64,000 bases of DNA from Ulvibacter litoralis (GCF_900102055.1 NZ_FNBA01000001.1:707085-771084), one strand, 5' to 3'; counted from the first letter of the stretch, positions 44,497-53,433 are shown. Notes: a model not told the origin generated them from the letters alone. Program-made: numbers and translations.

Positions 44497-45309
44497 TTAC
44501 TCTGGAATTTCTTCCAAGAGGTTCTTCGCTTCTTGATATCCAAAATATTGATTCGATATTACTTCATTTAATTTCTTTTTCGCCTCTGAATAAGCTCCTT
44601 TTTTAGTTTGCAGCAATGCTAAATACCAATACGCTCGTTCCGATTCAATAGCATCAAGTTGTTGTAATTTTACAAATGTATTCTCAGCGTCTTCAAACTG
44701 ATTGAGCTCCAATTGTGAAAGACCTAAATAGATATACAAAACCGCATCAGGATCTGGATGTTGCGTAATAAAACGCTTCAGCGTTTCAGTACTTTTTACA
44801 AAATCTCTTGCTTCAAATTGTTGTTGCGCTAATTTATTTAAATTTTGTGCATCGGAATCGCCTCGAACTACAAATGTGGGAAGGTCCTTAAGATTTACAT
44901 GATTTGCATACAATTCTTCAGGAGTAACATCTCTATTCATTAAAAAATAAATAGGAATTAACAACACCAAAATCATTGCAGCAACTGCCATCCAATTTTT
45001 TCTAGATTTTATAGGAATCACAGGTGTTTCAGAAGTGGGTTTTATTGCGCTAGAAATGGTTTCTTTCCAGTCTTCTATAGGTTCTTCTTCAAACCATTTT
45101 TCATAGGTATTTACCTTGCTAGAGGATGCTTCAGAAGTGCTTGCCCAACGGTCTTCTTGGAACGTGTCAAACAATTCTTGCTCAAAAGCTAGTTCTTCTT
45201 GAAATTCAGAGTCTTGTGCAAGACGTTTTTTGAACTCCATTTCTTCTTCAGGGGTTGAAAATTCATCCCTTAAATAAGCCGCTATAAGATACTCATTTGT
45301 CTGTTTCAT
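44497..45309 (-). CDS. Single-pass membrane TPR protein, probable anti-sigma factor
   Basis: 270 residues. The N-terminal part (about 1-95) has the anti-sigma-like pattern EYLIAAYLRDEFSTPEEEMEFKKRLAQDSEFQEELAFEQ, is cytosolic and lacks a zinc site. One membrane helix follows (WMAVAAMILVLLIPIYFLM, near 107-126). The rest (about 140-265) is TPR-like helices (LNKLAQQQFEARDFVKSTETLKRFI, VLYIYLGLSQLELNQFEDAENTFVKL, YWYLALLQTKKGAYSEAKKKL) in the periplasm. The start codon overlaps the sigma-factor stop by 4 bp. That coupling and topology suggest it holds the sigma factor at the membrane and senses an envelope signal. Function is inferred. Confidence 0.75.
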   Translation of the reverse strand: MKQTNEYLIAAYLRDEFSTPEEEMEFKKRLAQDSEFQEELAFEQELFDTFQEDRWASTSEASSSKVNTYEKWFEEEPIEDWKETISSAIKPTSETPVIPIKSRKNWMAVAAMILVLLIPIYFLMNRDVTPEELYANHVNLKDLPTFVVRGDSDAQNLNKLAQQQFEARDFVKSTETLKRFITQHPDPDAVLYIYLGLSQLELNQFEDAENTFVKLQQLDAIESERAYWYLALLQTKKGAYSEAKKKLNEVISNQYFGYQEAKNLLEEIPE

Positions 45310-45875
45310 AACTGTTTTAATACATTAGAGCGCTTATCTCCTAAAATCAATTGTTTTAATTTCGCCTTGCATTTAAAAACACGTTGCCTAGCGACTGTTT
45401 CAGAATTATACTCCATGACTTCTACCATATGAGCATACGAAGCTTTATTGAAGAACAATGTTAGAATTTTTCTACAGTTTTCTGAAATCTCAGTCAATTT
45501 CTCTTCAAAGAGTTCCCAACGTTTTTGTTCCATCAATGCAAGCGCCATATCTGTGCTCTCTTCATAATGTTCCTCTAAGTTATCTTTTGTTACCCTTCCT
45601 TTTGATTTATTTAATTCTCTACGCCATAAATTTCTACAAACGATATACAAATAACCTTCAAAACTTTTCTTGATAATGAATTTTTCCTTTTTATAACGCA
45701 CTGCAATTTGTAATAATGCTTTCTGAAAAATATCTTCTGCATCATATTCGTTGCCTTTGTTTTTCATGACAAAAGCCCTAATCTTAGGAAAACTAGTTTG
45801 ATACAAAATACGAATCTCATTAGAATTACCGCTTTCTAAAGCTTTTAGAAAATGTGCACTATCTGTCATAAGCAT
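45306..45875 (-). CDS. ECF-like RNA polymerase sigma factor
   Basis: 189 residues. Region 2: IRILYQTSFPKIRAFVMKNKGNEYDAEDIFQKALLQI and SFEGYLYIVCRNLWRREL. Region 4: FEEKLTEISENCRKILTLFFNKASYAHMVEVMEYNSETVARQRVFKCKAKLKQLI. The size and missing region 3 mark it as group 4 (ECF) or close. ATG 45869 is an equally possible start. Its genes downstream is the TPR membrane protein (4-bp overlap) and it is divergent from the lipoprotein/CHAT genes, which are therefore candidates for its regulon. Confidence 0.88.
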   Translation of the reverse strand: MLMTDSAHFLKALESGNSNEIRILYQTSFPKIRAFVMKNKGNEYDAEDIFQKALLQIAVRYKKEKFIIKKSFEGYLYIVCRNLWRRELNKSKGRVTKDNLEEHYEESTDMALALMEQKRWELFEEKLTEISENCRKILTLFFNKASYAHMVEVMEYNSETVARQRVFKCKAKLKQLILGDKRSNVLKQL

Positions 45876-45914
45876 ACTATTGTAATAACAAAAATAAAAG
45901 ATTATATTAGATTG

Positions 45915-45921
45915 GGTAACA
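45915..45921 (+). promoter_or_regulatory. GGTAACA motif upstream of the lipoprotein-CHAT genes
   Basis: GGTAACA, 50 bp before the ATG at 45971, resembles the -35 GGAAC/GTAAC type element of ECF sigma factors. The same bases occur at 49071 and 49091, upstream of the next lipoprotein gene. Sigma-factor link is inference. Confidence 0.25.
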
Positions 45922-45970
45922 AAATGAAGGTTTCTTAAACAGTGGGGTATAAACCTTAAAATTGTTTTCT

Positions 45971-46351
45971 ATGAAATTTTTAAAATCTATTAGTATTGTC
46001 GTACTTTTAATCACAGCTTTAAGCTGCAGTAAAGAAACCGAAGAAACTTTTTTTGATGAACCCCTAGAAGCAACGGTTACACAAAATAGAGGTGGCGATT
46101 CAAGAGAACTCCTCCTAATATGGAGAAAAGGGCTAAGTAATGCCGACAAACATGCCATAAGAACCCGTTACATGGAAATTAAGTTCTTAAAAGATTGGTA
46201 CGTTTGTGAAAACGAAGATGTTGAAACTTGGGAGTTTTATTGTGGTGAGGAAGGTGTCTGGTGCCAAGGAAAAGAGAGCGATACTCCTGTGGAAACTGGA
46301 GATGATGTACAACGTATCGCGCTTGACATGACTTGTGCTGATATCGAATAA
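45971..46351 (+). CDS. Small Cys-containing lipoprotein
   Basis: 126 residues from ATG 45971 (a TTG three codons upstream is less suitable). Lipoprotein signal MKFLKSISIVVLLITALSCS with lipobox ALSC. The mature part is short: a polar linker, GGDSRELLLIWRKGLSNADKHAIRTRYMEIKFLKDWYVC and four Cys residues (WYVCEN, EFYCGE, VWCQG, MTCAD) that could form two disulphides. No family recognised. Its 3' end overlaps the CHAT gene by 17 bp, indicating coupled translation; it could be a partner or a cleavage substrate of that protease. Confidence 0.65.
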   Translation: MKFLKSISIVVLLITALSCSKETEETFFDEPLEATVTQNRGGDSRELLLIWRKGLSNADKHAIRTRYMEIKFLKDWYVCENEDVETWEFYCGEEGVWCQGKESDTPVETGDDVQRIALDMTCADIE

Positions 46352-49070
46352 AAAAAACATTTTTTATATTTTAGTTTGGCTATATGTACTGCTTATGAAC
46401 AGCAATACATATAGCCAAACGTATTTTAATGACTATCAAAACTTAGACAGCAAATTAGAAGATGTACATCGAGATTTGTTAACGGATAGCCTTATAAATC
46501 TTGCAATTACGAAACAAGCTTATCAAGAAGCCGTAAAAATTGCCCATAAACATTCAATAGAAAAATATAGTGCTAACGACTACGAGGCAGCAATTGCCTA
46601 CGGATTTGTTGAAATAGAAATCCTTGAAAAAAACAAACTTGACCGCAATGAATATGTTCAGGCATTGTACAATGTAGGGCGCTTCTATTATAAAAATGAT
46701 GATTTTGAACGTGCAGCATTTATGCATCAAAAAATTGTGGACCTAAATCATTCAAATCAAACTAAGGGTAGATCTTATTGTGAAATTGGACGAAGTTATT
46801 TTGCCAAAGGAGATTATTACAAAGCGGTTGATTTCTATCGCTTCGGAATTGCAGCACTGGAGAAAGCCAACGACCCTATAACAACCATCCGTAGCCTTAT
46901 TCAATTGTCTAACATCTATGAGCAAATAAATACTTCTGAAAGTCTTCAAGAAAAATTCAAAGCCCTTAACCGAGCACTGAAGCTTAGTGAAGAGACTCAG
47001 TTGCCAAAATTAGATCAATATGCTTTATACAGTAGTTTAGCTTCTTATTTTCATAATGACGAAACATTCGATTTCCAAAAAGCAAAACTATACTTGGGCA
47101 AATCCCTTGAAATTGCCCTTTCGTCTAATGATGATAAAAATGCTGCCAACCTTTATTCCAACTTAGGAAACCTGTATGATTCAGCTAAAAAAGATAGTGC
47201 TTATTATTATTATCAAAAAGCCTTAAGATACTTTAAAAATGAGGGAGAAGCAATTCGAACTTTCAACAATTTAGCGTCTTTTCACATCAAAAGAAAGCAA
47301 TACCAAAAAGCACTTATTGAGAGCCATAAAACAGTCTCTTATGTAAGTAAAATGAACAATTCTTCAGACAGTTTCCCAACCATAGAATCTTTATTGAATA
47401 CGCCCGATAAATATTCTGTGTTGCGTGCATTGCTTTTAAAATCGACTTCTTATTTAGGGATGAATGATGAATTTAATGATTCTATTGTAGTAAAAAAGGC
47501 TTTTAAAAATTTAAAGATTGCCGATGAAGTAATTGATTTTTTACTGAAAGAAAGCACAGAAGTCGCTTCTAAATTTCATTGGCGAAAAACCGCTTCAGAT
47601 ATCTATGCTAAATTAATTCACTGTGCGTATTTAATGGATGACAGAGATTTATTTTTTCATTATGCTGAAAAAAACAAAGCTTTTTTACTCACTACAAGTG
47701 TATTAGAAAATGCTAAAAAGAAACAACTCCCCGATTCTATTCTTCCAATTGATCTTCAGTTTCGCAAAAACATTGTAACCGCTCAAAAAGGAATAAACGA
47801 ACTAACAGATTCAGCAAAAAAAGATTCGATGGAACGGGATTTATTTCAACTTAAAGAAGCATATCGATCTTTTCAAGAAACTTTAGCTGAAAAATTTCCC
47901 TCCCATTTCCTATCGAAAAATCAGGCAAAGGTATTCAAGCTTTCTACCATACAAAAAACATTAGACACTACTAAAGTATTCGTTTCAATTACGTGGAATG
48001 AAGCGGATGAATTTATGAGTAATGCCTATGTTTTGTTGGTTTCCCAAACTGAAACACGTGCTTATCTCATTAAGGACCTATCTCGTCTAAAAAATCTAGT
48101 TTTAAAGTATAGAGAAGCTATCTCAAAACCTTTTGATAAGAAAGAAGATCGCAGTCATTTTATTAATATTTCAAATGAGTTGTATCGCACTCTTTTTCCT
48201 TCGGAAGTCATTCAACATTTTATAAAAGATAAGCACTTGATTATTATACCCGATGGTCATATGCAAAGTATTCCTTTTGAATCGCTTATTACAGAAAAAG
48301 CCTCACAAACTTATTTAATTGAAAAACACGAAATAAGTTATGTGTATTCCGCCTCCTTTCAGCTTCATAATAATTCGTTGACTCGTTTGGCGACAAAGGG
48401 TTTTGTTTCGTTCTCCCCCATCACTTTTCCGAACACTTCGCTGGATAATCTCAGCTATTCAGAACAAGAGATGGAACACATAGAAGAGCATGTTAAAGGA
48501 GATTTTTACTTCCGAAGTGAAGCTACAAAAAGCCAATTTTTAAAAGAATATGGACAATATCAAATCGTACACCTAGCCACGCATGCTAATGCTACAAAAA
48601 ATCCATGGATTGCATTTAACGACTCTATTGTTTCATTAACAGAATTATATACTGCTCCTAACAATGCAGAATTAGTGGTATTAAGCTCTTGTAACACAGC
48701 TGTTGGTGAAGTTTCTGAAGGGGAAGGTGTCCTTAGTTTAGAACGAGGTTTCTTTTACTCTGGTGCTCATGCTGTTGTTTCTTCTTTATGGAACGTAAAT
48801 GATAAAAGTGCAACGACAATTCTTGGCGGTTTTTATAAAAATTTAGAAAAAGGAATGTCTAAATCTCAAGCATTACGAAATGCAAAATTAAATTATCTAA
48901 CTTCTCACACATTATCCCAAAAATCTCCTTATTACTGGGCTCCATACATCATTGTAGGTAATACAGACCCCGTTTCTTTTCTCCCTCAAAAGTCAAAATT
49001 TACATGGCTATGGGGAATTGCATTTTGCGCAATCATTTTTCTTCTCTTCAAAAAAAAATTAAAAAAATAG
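46335..49070 (+). CDS. Membrane-anchored TPR-CHAT caspase-like protease
   Basis: 911 residues from a GTG start that supplies an export signal (NKKNIFYILVWLYVLLMNSNTYSQ). Residues about 40-430 are tandem TPR motifs (ALYNVGRFYYKNDDFERAAFMHQKIV, YCEIGRSYFAKGDYYKAVDFYRFG, NLYSNLGNLYDSAKKDSAYYYYQKAL). Residues about 520-880 are a CHAT domain with the catalytic dyad: His750 in IVHLATHANATK and Cys786 in LVVLSSCNTAVGEVSEGEG, followed by LSLERGFFYSGAHAVVSSLWNVND. A C-terminal helix with Lys stop (WLWGIAFCAIIFLLFKKKLKK) anchors it. The predicted topology puts TPR and protease outside the cytosol. Divergent from a sigma/anti-sigma pair. Confidence 0.88.
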   Translation: MLISNKKNIFYILVWLYVLLMNSNTYSQTYFNDYQNLDSKLEDVHRDLLTDSLINLAITKQAYQEAVKIAHKHSIEKYSANDYEAAIAYGFVEIEILEKNKLDRNEYVQALYNVGRFYYKNDDFERAAFMHQKIVDLNHSNQTKGRSYCEIGRSYFAKGDYYKAVDFYRFGIAALEKANDPITTIRSLIQLSNIYEQINTSESLQEKFKALNRALKLSEETQLPKLDQYALYSSLASYFHNDETFDFQKAKLYLGKSLEIALSSNDDKNAANLYSNLGNLYDSAKKDSAYYYYQKALRYFKNEGEAIRTFNNLASFHIKRKQYQKALIESHKTVSYVSKMNNSSDSFPTIESLLNTPDKYSVLRALLLKSTSYLGMNDEFNDSIVVKKAFKNLKIADEVIDFLLKESTEVASKFHWRKTASDIYAKLIHCAYLMDDRDLFFHYAEKNKAFLLTTSVLENAKKKQLPDSILPIDLQFRKNIVTAQKGINELTDSAKKDSMERDLFQLKEAYRSFQETLAEKFPSHFLSKNQAKVFKLSTIQKTLDTTKVFVSITWNEADEFMSNAYVLLVSQTETRAYLIKDLSRLKNLVLKYREAISKPFDKKEDRSHFINISNELYRTLFPSEVIQHFIKDKHLIIIPDGHMQSIPFESLITEKASQTYLIEKHEISYVYSASFQLHNNSLTRLATKGFVSFSPITFPNTSLDNLSYSEQEMEHIEEHVKGDFYFRSEATKSQFLKEYGQYQIVHLATHANATKNPWIAFNDSIVSLTELYTAPNNAELVVLSSCNTAVGEVSEGEGVLSLERGFFYSGAHAVVSSLWNVNDKSATTILGGFYKNLEKGMSKSQALRNAKLNYLTSHTLSQKSPYYWAPYIIVGNTDPVSFLPQKSKFTWLWGIAFCAIIFLLFKKKLKK

Positions 49071-49382
49071 GGTAACAAACTTTTCCTTCTGGTAACACTA
49101 AGATAAATAGTGCGATTACTAGATGGAATTTAACCCTATGTATCACATTCAAATTATACTGATACCCCTACTGGTAATCTCTACTATTTTAAAAACAAGT
49201 TAAAGTTTATTAACAAATAGTAAGTGAAAGCAAAACAGGGATCAAAAATGGATTGATCATCCAACGTCGATATGGTTGTACAACGACATTAAAAAAAAAA
49301 GACCCGAGTCATTTTATGAGAATATTACCGAAAATCGCAAAGAGTAGGTGTAAAAACTAAAACGCAATTAAACAAAGTAATT
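49071..49382. other. Intergenic stretch upstream of a lipoprotein gene
   Basis: 312 bp without an open frame. Two GGTAACA copies 20 bp apart (49071 and 49091), a perfect palindrome GTTGTACAAC at 49275-49284 and an A10 tract at 49291-49300 are the only features. No clear TAnnTTTG box; the gene may use an alternative sigma factor. Confidence 0.4.
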
Positions 49383-50180
49383 ATGAAAAAAAATATTCTA
49401 AAATTAGCATTAGTAGCAGTAGCAGGTATGGTTTTATACTCATGCTCTAAAGACAACGAATCTCTTCCAATAGAAGCCAATATTGTTCAGACTGTAACTG
49501 CAGACAGAACAAATTTAAATGACTGTTTCATCGTTTCTGACAACCCTTATAATTATGTGGGTGAAATACACAACGAAATTATCCAAACTTTCGTGAACGA
49601 ATATCCAGAAGGAATAAGAGACTTATCTAGACTAGCATTAACGATAGACGATATGGCTCTTAGTAATAACAACTACCGTCAAAAATTTGGAGACTCACAT
49701 AAGGCTACAAATCCTCAAGTATTAATAGATGGAATGCGTGATTTTGAAAACAACTTCCATGGAATGATTGACAACATAGATACTTCTAGAGAAGTAAAAG
49801 ACCGTTTAAAGCAATTAATTGACTTTATGCTTCGTGAAGGAAACTCAGAAAAAGAGCCAAACTACACTAATTTTGATTCTGAATTAGCGCGTTTTGAAAG
49901 TGGAATTATGAACAGTAATGATTTCAATCAAGAGGAAAAAAAGCTTCTTCTTTATTCTACTTCTGTTGCTCGTAACTCATCTTGTTTTTGGAATAATTAC
50001 TACAACACAGGTAATAAAGCTTCATCTCAAACACAGGATGGTGTAAGCATGAAAAGAAAATGGTGGCAATGGGTAATTGTTGCAGCAGCTGATGTGGGTG
50101 GTACTATGGCTGGCACTGTAGCTACAGGTATTTCAGCAAGTGGAGCAGCACATACATATACTGATCCTGATAAAAAATAA
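49383..50180 (+). CDS. Lipoprotein with Gly/Ala-rich hydrophobic C-terminus
   Basis: 265 residues. Lipoprotein signal KNILKLALVAVAGMVLYSCS (lipobox LYSC). A helical middle (about 45-205) is rich in Asn/Asp/Glu (NEIIQTFVNEYPEGIRDLSRLALTIDD, DFENNFHGMIDNIDTSREVKDRLKQLIDF). The C-terminus has KRKWWQWVIVAAADVGGTMAGTVATGISASGAAH (about 224-258), a glycine-zipper-like, bacteriocin-like membrane-active segment after two Trp and basic residues. I recall similar Trp-then-Gly/Ala tails in small uncharacterised Bacteroidota proteins. No enzyme motif. A hairpin separates it from the papain-like gene 63 bp later. Confidence 0.65.
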   Translation: MKKNILKLALVAVAGMVLYSCSKDNESLPIEANIVQTVTADRTNLNDCFIVSDNPYNYVGEIHNEIIQTFVNEYPEGIRDLSRLALTIDDMALSNNNYRQKFGDSHKATNPQVLIDGMRDFENNFHGMIDNIDTSREVKDRLKQLIDFMLREGNSEKEPNYTNFDSELARFESGIMNSNDFNQEEKKLLLYSTSVARNSSCFWNNYYNTGNKASSQTQDGVSMKRKWWQWVIVAAADVGGTMAGTVATGISASGAAHTYTDPDKK

Positions 50181-50191
50181 AATTAAAACAT

Positions 50192-50227
50192 AAAAAAAGG
50201 AGCGCTATGCCATAGCGCTCCTTTTTT
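50192..50227 (+). terminator. Strong hairpin between the two lipoprotein genes
   Basis: Perfect stem AAAAAAAGGAGCGCTATG / CATAGCGCTCCTTTTTT; only 15 bp before the next ATG. Terminator, or attenuator for the papain-like gene. Confidence 0.8.
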
Positions 50228-50242
50228 ATATTAATATTCTCT

Positions 50243-50866
50243 ATGAAAACAAATAAACTTCTATGGATTATAGCCATTGTGTTGCTTCCGCTTCTAACAG
50301 GTTGTGGAAACAATGATGGTTTTGACGGACACCTCTATATCGTTTCTAGAAATACAGATTCTAAAGAGGGTAACTTAGTATTAAAATACAATCTAAGTGA
50401 CATTAAAATTTCTCACATAGGAGTGGCATTTAGTACAGATAAAGATGCTCCTGTTTATAATGTAAGTTATGGAGAAGTAAATGAAGCTAATTCTGCACTA
50501 CTGAAAGAAACATTAAGCGAATTTTGGATCTCTCCAAATCCAGAAGACAATCGGTTTTGGGAATTTACAATAAGTAAAGAGGAATATAAAAGAGCCAAGA
50601 AATATATTGAGAGCCAAGAAAAAGAAACCATCTATTTCGATTTCTCTCCAGATACTGAATTAGGTATGTATTGTTCCGAATTTGTATATACAGTTTTAAA
50701 TAAAGCCAATTCTGAGCGATTCAAGAGTGAACCTACTTGCGAAAAGATGAAAGGATTTGAGCGAATGGCTACTAACGAAGATTATCTATGTTACCATCCT
50801 GCCGATTTCTTTCTAGCATATAAGCAGAACTCACTCACAACAAACAAAAGGCTTATTGAAGATTAA
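50243..50866 (+). CDS. YiiX/YebB-like (permuted NlpC/P60) cysteine hydrolase lipoprotein
   Basis: 207 residues. Lipoprotein signal TNKLLWIIAIVLLPLLTGCG. The mature part begins GHLYIVSRNTDSKEGNLV, with the catalytic His58 in ISHIGVAFSTD and Cys144 in GMYCSEFVYTVLNKANSERF: the order His-before-Cys is the circularly permuted papain fold of the YiiX/DUF830 type. Such enzymes hydrolyse peptide or lipid-linked amide/ester bonds in the envelope. Starts 15 bp after a strong hairpin and 63 bp after the Gly/Ala-tailed lipoprotein. It may belong with the CHAT-lipoprotein cluster; this is positional inference. Confidence 0.8.
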   Translation: MKTNKLLWIIAIVLLPLLTGCGNNDGFDGHLYIVSRNTDSKEGNLVLKYNLSDIKISHIGVAFSTDKDAPVYNVSYGEVNEANSALLKETLSEFWISPNPEDNRFWEFTISKEEYKRAKKYIESQEKETIYFDFSPDTELGMYCSEFVYTVLNKANSERFKSEPTCEKMKGFERMATNEDYLCYHPADFFLAYKQNSLTTNKRLIED

Positions 50867-50965
50867 AAAAACTTCAACACATAGAATCTGCTACTTTTAT
50901 AACTAACAACTCTTTTTTTTAACTTATCCAACCTGAAGTCTTATTTCTCTACTCACTTAATTCTA

Positions 50966-50996
50966 AAAACCCCCACTCGTATTGAGTGGGGGTTTT
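50966..50996. terminator. Bidirectional terminator between convergent genes
   Basis: Perfect stem AAAACCCCCACTC / GAGTGGGGGTTTT between stops at 50866 and 51045. Confidence 0.85.
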
Positions 50997-51044
50997 CGTT
51001 TTTTCTTTTTCATAAACTTAAACCATTCTTTTGTTAGCCTAGCT

Positions 51045-53348
51045 TTAGTTTTTAAGAACTCTTTTTATTTGTGTTCCTTCTTCTGTTTTTATTTTTAAAA
51101 AGTACACACCCTCATTAAGATCTGCTAAGTTGATAAAAGCATTCTCCTCTGAAACCTCTTTTGCTTTCACAGCCCTTCCTTGAACATCATACACTGTTAT
51201 TGATTGAATTAAAGCGTCCCCTTTTACAAAAACAATGTCTTTGGTTGGATTCGGAACAACTGTAATTGTTTCCGTTAAATCAAAATCATTCGTTCCTAAT
51301 ACTCTAAACGTCGTTTCAGCATTGTTCGTTTCTATTGGAAAATTAAAGTCGAAATAAATATTTGCTCTCGCTTCAACATTATCTGTTGGCGTTAAATCTC
51401 CTTTGGTTATCATTTTCAATAGAATGTTTCCATGGCCTCCTGTATCTAATTGAATATTTTGGAAGTAAAATGTAACTTGGTTATCAATAATACTCACATC
51501 CACAGTGTGAGATGCATTTAGAATTTGTAGTGTGTTAATATCAAAATCTGTAGCATCAATTTCGGTAGTTATTACAACATTTTCCGCAGCAGCTGTTCCT
51601 ATATTTTCAAAATTAATTGCATAATGTAAATACTCCCCTATAAATAGCGTAGGAACCTCATCACCTTCAATACATACTATATTATTAGGATCGTAAGAGC
51701 CTACAGCTATCTCGTCATAAATAAATATATTATCATTTGGAGTTTCATCGCCTGTAATTGGGTTTATAGTTGCATTATACGTCAATACATCACCAATATT
51801 CACTGGAGGTGTCTCTGTTGGTCCATTTACATTCAAGGTAATAATTGTACTACCATTTTGAAAGGGCTGCAGGTCTGTAAAATTAAACGTAAGAGAGCCA
51901 GTGCTCTGATTGTCTGGTGGAGTTGTTGCTGAAATAAAATCCAACACTGTATCATCGTATGAAAACAAAACATCTCCAGATAAGGTTTGGTTTCCTTTGT
52001 TTTTATAGACCAACAGGTATCTTGCATTAAAACCTGGCCTTGCGAAGTTGATAGGAGAAATAATTACTTCTAAATCTGGATGCACACCGTTTGCAACTAC
52101 ACAAAAATCTTGCAGGGTCGTACTATTGTCAATTACTGGTACTCCTACATTTGCTGGAGATGGGCTCACAGTAAAGTAACTAGGATTTTCTAAATTAGGA
52201 GTAAGAGAATACGTTCCCGTTTGTGCCACATATAAATTATATATTCCCTGACTATTGGTATACACTGTTGAGTTTGTTGAAGTCCCATTTAAATCTACTA
52301 AGAAATTCATATAAGGAACATTTAAATCTATAACATCACAACCGTCTGCTGCTGCATCATATTTTGCCGTTCCTGAGATGGTATTATAATCACCTCCCGG
52401 AGGTAAAGTACAATAAGAATTTACAGGATAGTCCAATCCCGCAAATGATTGAATCTCGACCACTTGATCTTGGTCTGCACATACATACTTCAAACTCGGA
52501 TTGTTAGCTGTAATCCAATTTTCAAACCAACTACCTGCTCCCATGTTACTGCTCTCATCGCTTCCATTTTTAAGAAAAACGGTTTCTAACAGTGGGTTAT
52601 TGATTAAATACAATGCCGTTAAATTGATATTAGCTGTAAAATCTAAAGTAGTAAACAAATTATTCCAACATGCTATTTGTGTTAATAAGGTATTATTAGA
52701 CAGATCTAAACTCGTTAACGAATTCATACCACAATCTAAATTCGTTAAGCTTGTATTAGCAGAAAGATCTAAAGAACTTAGGTTATTGGTTCCGCATTGC
52801 AAATCTTCTAATAAAACATTTGCAGACACATTTAAAGTTGTCAATTCATTTTCGCCACATAATAGTTCTTTTAGCCCCGTACATCCTGAAATATTTAAGG
52901 ACGTCAAATCATTATTAGCGACCCATAAATCTTCTAAATTCGGATGATTCAGTAAAGACAAAGAGGTCAAGTTATTATTGTTTGCTAGTAAGTTTGTGAG
53001 ATTAACATTCGCACTTACGTCTAGAGAAGTCAAGTCGTTAGAACTGCAATTCACAAAATTTAGATTTGTGTTACTGCTTACGTCTAATGTACTTAATTGA
53101 TTGTTGTTACAAATCAAACTTGTAATGTTTGTAAAAAACTGAATTCCCTCTAGATCAGCAATAAGTGAACTGGAAACGTTTAGCATAGGCATTACAGCCG
53201 CTGCTTCAGTTTCTTGAATTTCTCCATCTGTATTTGTATCTATTCCTAGTGAAATTAATTTTGCTTTAAAATTGGCATCAGGAATATTCACAATTTGTGC
53301 ATTTGCAAAACCAGTAACGAGAACTAATAATAATAGTAGTTTTTTCAT
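51045..53348 (-). CDS. Leucine-rich-repeat surface protein with T9SS sorting domain
   Basis: 767 residues. Signal peptide KKLLLLLVLVTGFANAQ. Residues about 40-290 carry some ten LRR copies of 20-21 residues with the pattern LTSLDLSxNTxLTxLxCGxN. They are followed by a beta domain (about 310-410, GTAKYDAAADGCDVIDLNVPYMNFLVDLNGT), a CARDB/DUF7619-like domain (about 540-670, GSYDPNNIVCIEGDEVPTLFIGEYLHYAINFENIGTA) and a type A sorting signal (VVPNPTKDIVFVKGDAL ... GVYFLKIKTEEGTQIKRVLKN). The protein is predicted to be secreted by the type IX system. LRR surface proteins often bind matrix or host; the ligand is unknown. Confidence 0.9.
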   Translation of the reverse strand: MKKLLLLLVLVTGFANAQIVNIPDANFKAKLISLGIDTNTDGEIQETEAAAVMPMLNVSSSLIADLEGIQFFTNITSLICNNNQLSTLDVSSNTNLNFVNCSSNDLTSLDVSANVNLTNLLANNNNLTSLSLLNHPNLEDLWVANNDLTSLNISGCTGLKELLCGENELTTLNVSANVLLEDLQCGTNNLSSLDLSANTSLTNLDCGMNSLTSLDLSNNTLLTQIACWNNLFTTLDFTANINLTALYLINNPLLETVFLKNGSDESSNMGAGSWFENWITANNPSLKYVCADQDQVVEIQSFAGLDYPVNSYCTLPPGGDYNTISGTAKYDAAADGCDVIDLNVPYMNFLVDLNGTSTNSTVYTNSQGIYNLYVAQTGTYSLTPNLENPSYFTVSPSPANVGVPVIDNSTTLQDFCVVANGVHPDLEVIISPINFARPGFNARYLLVYKNKGNQTLSGDVLFSYDDTVLDFISATTPPDNQSTGSLTFNFTDLQPFQNGSTIITLNVNGPTETPPVNIGDVLTYNATINPITGDETPNDNIFIYDEIAVGSYDPNNIVCIEGDEVPTLFIGEYLHYAINFENIGTAAAENVVITTEIDATDFDINTLQILNASHTVDVSIIDNQVTFYFQNIQLDTGGHGNILLKMITKGDLTPTDNVEARANIYFDFNFPIETNNAETTFRVLGTNDFDLTETITVVPNPTKDIVFVKGDALIQSITVYDVQGRAVKAKEVSEENAFINLADLNEGVYFLKIKTEEGTQIKRVLKN

Positions 53349-53433
53349 GGTGTTTAATTTTCAATAAATATAAATGTCTTTTGTTGTTAAAATATCGGTT
53401 AATGAGCATATACTAGTTCCCACTTAGAATTCG

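Noticed and set aside
49291-49310. A10 tract with GACCCGAGTC as a terminator of the CHAT gene
   Set aside because: The inverted repeat is imperfect, 220 bp from the stop, and lacks a T run on the plus strand.
52600-53110. Regular short repeats resembling a CRISPR array
   Set aside because: They are the codons of the leucine-rich repeats of the 51045-53348 gene; period is about 60-63 bp, units diverge and keep frame.
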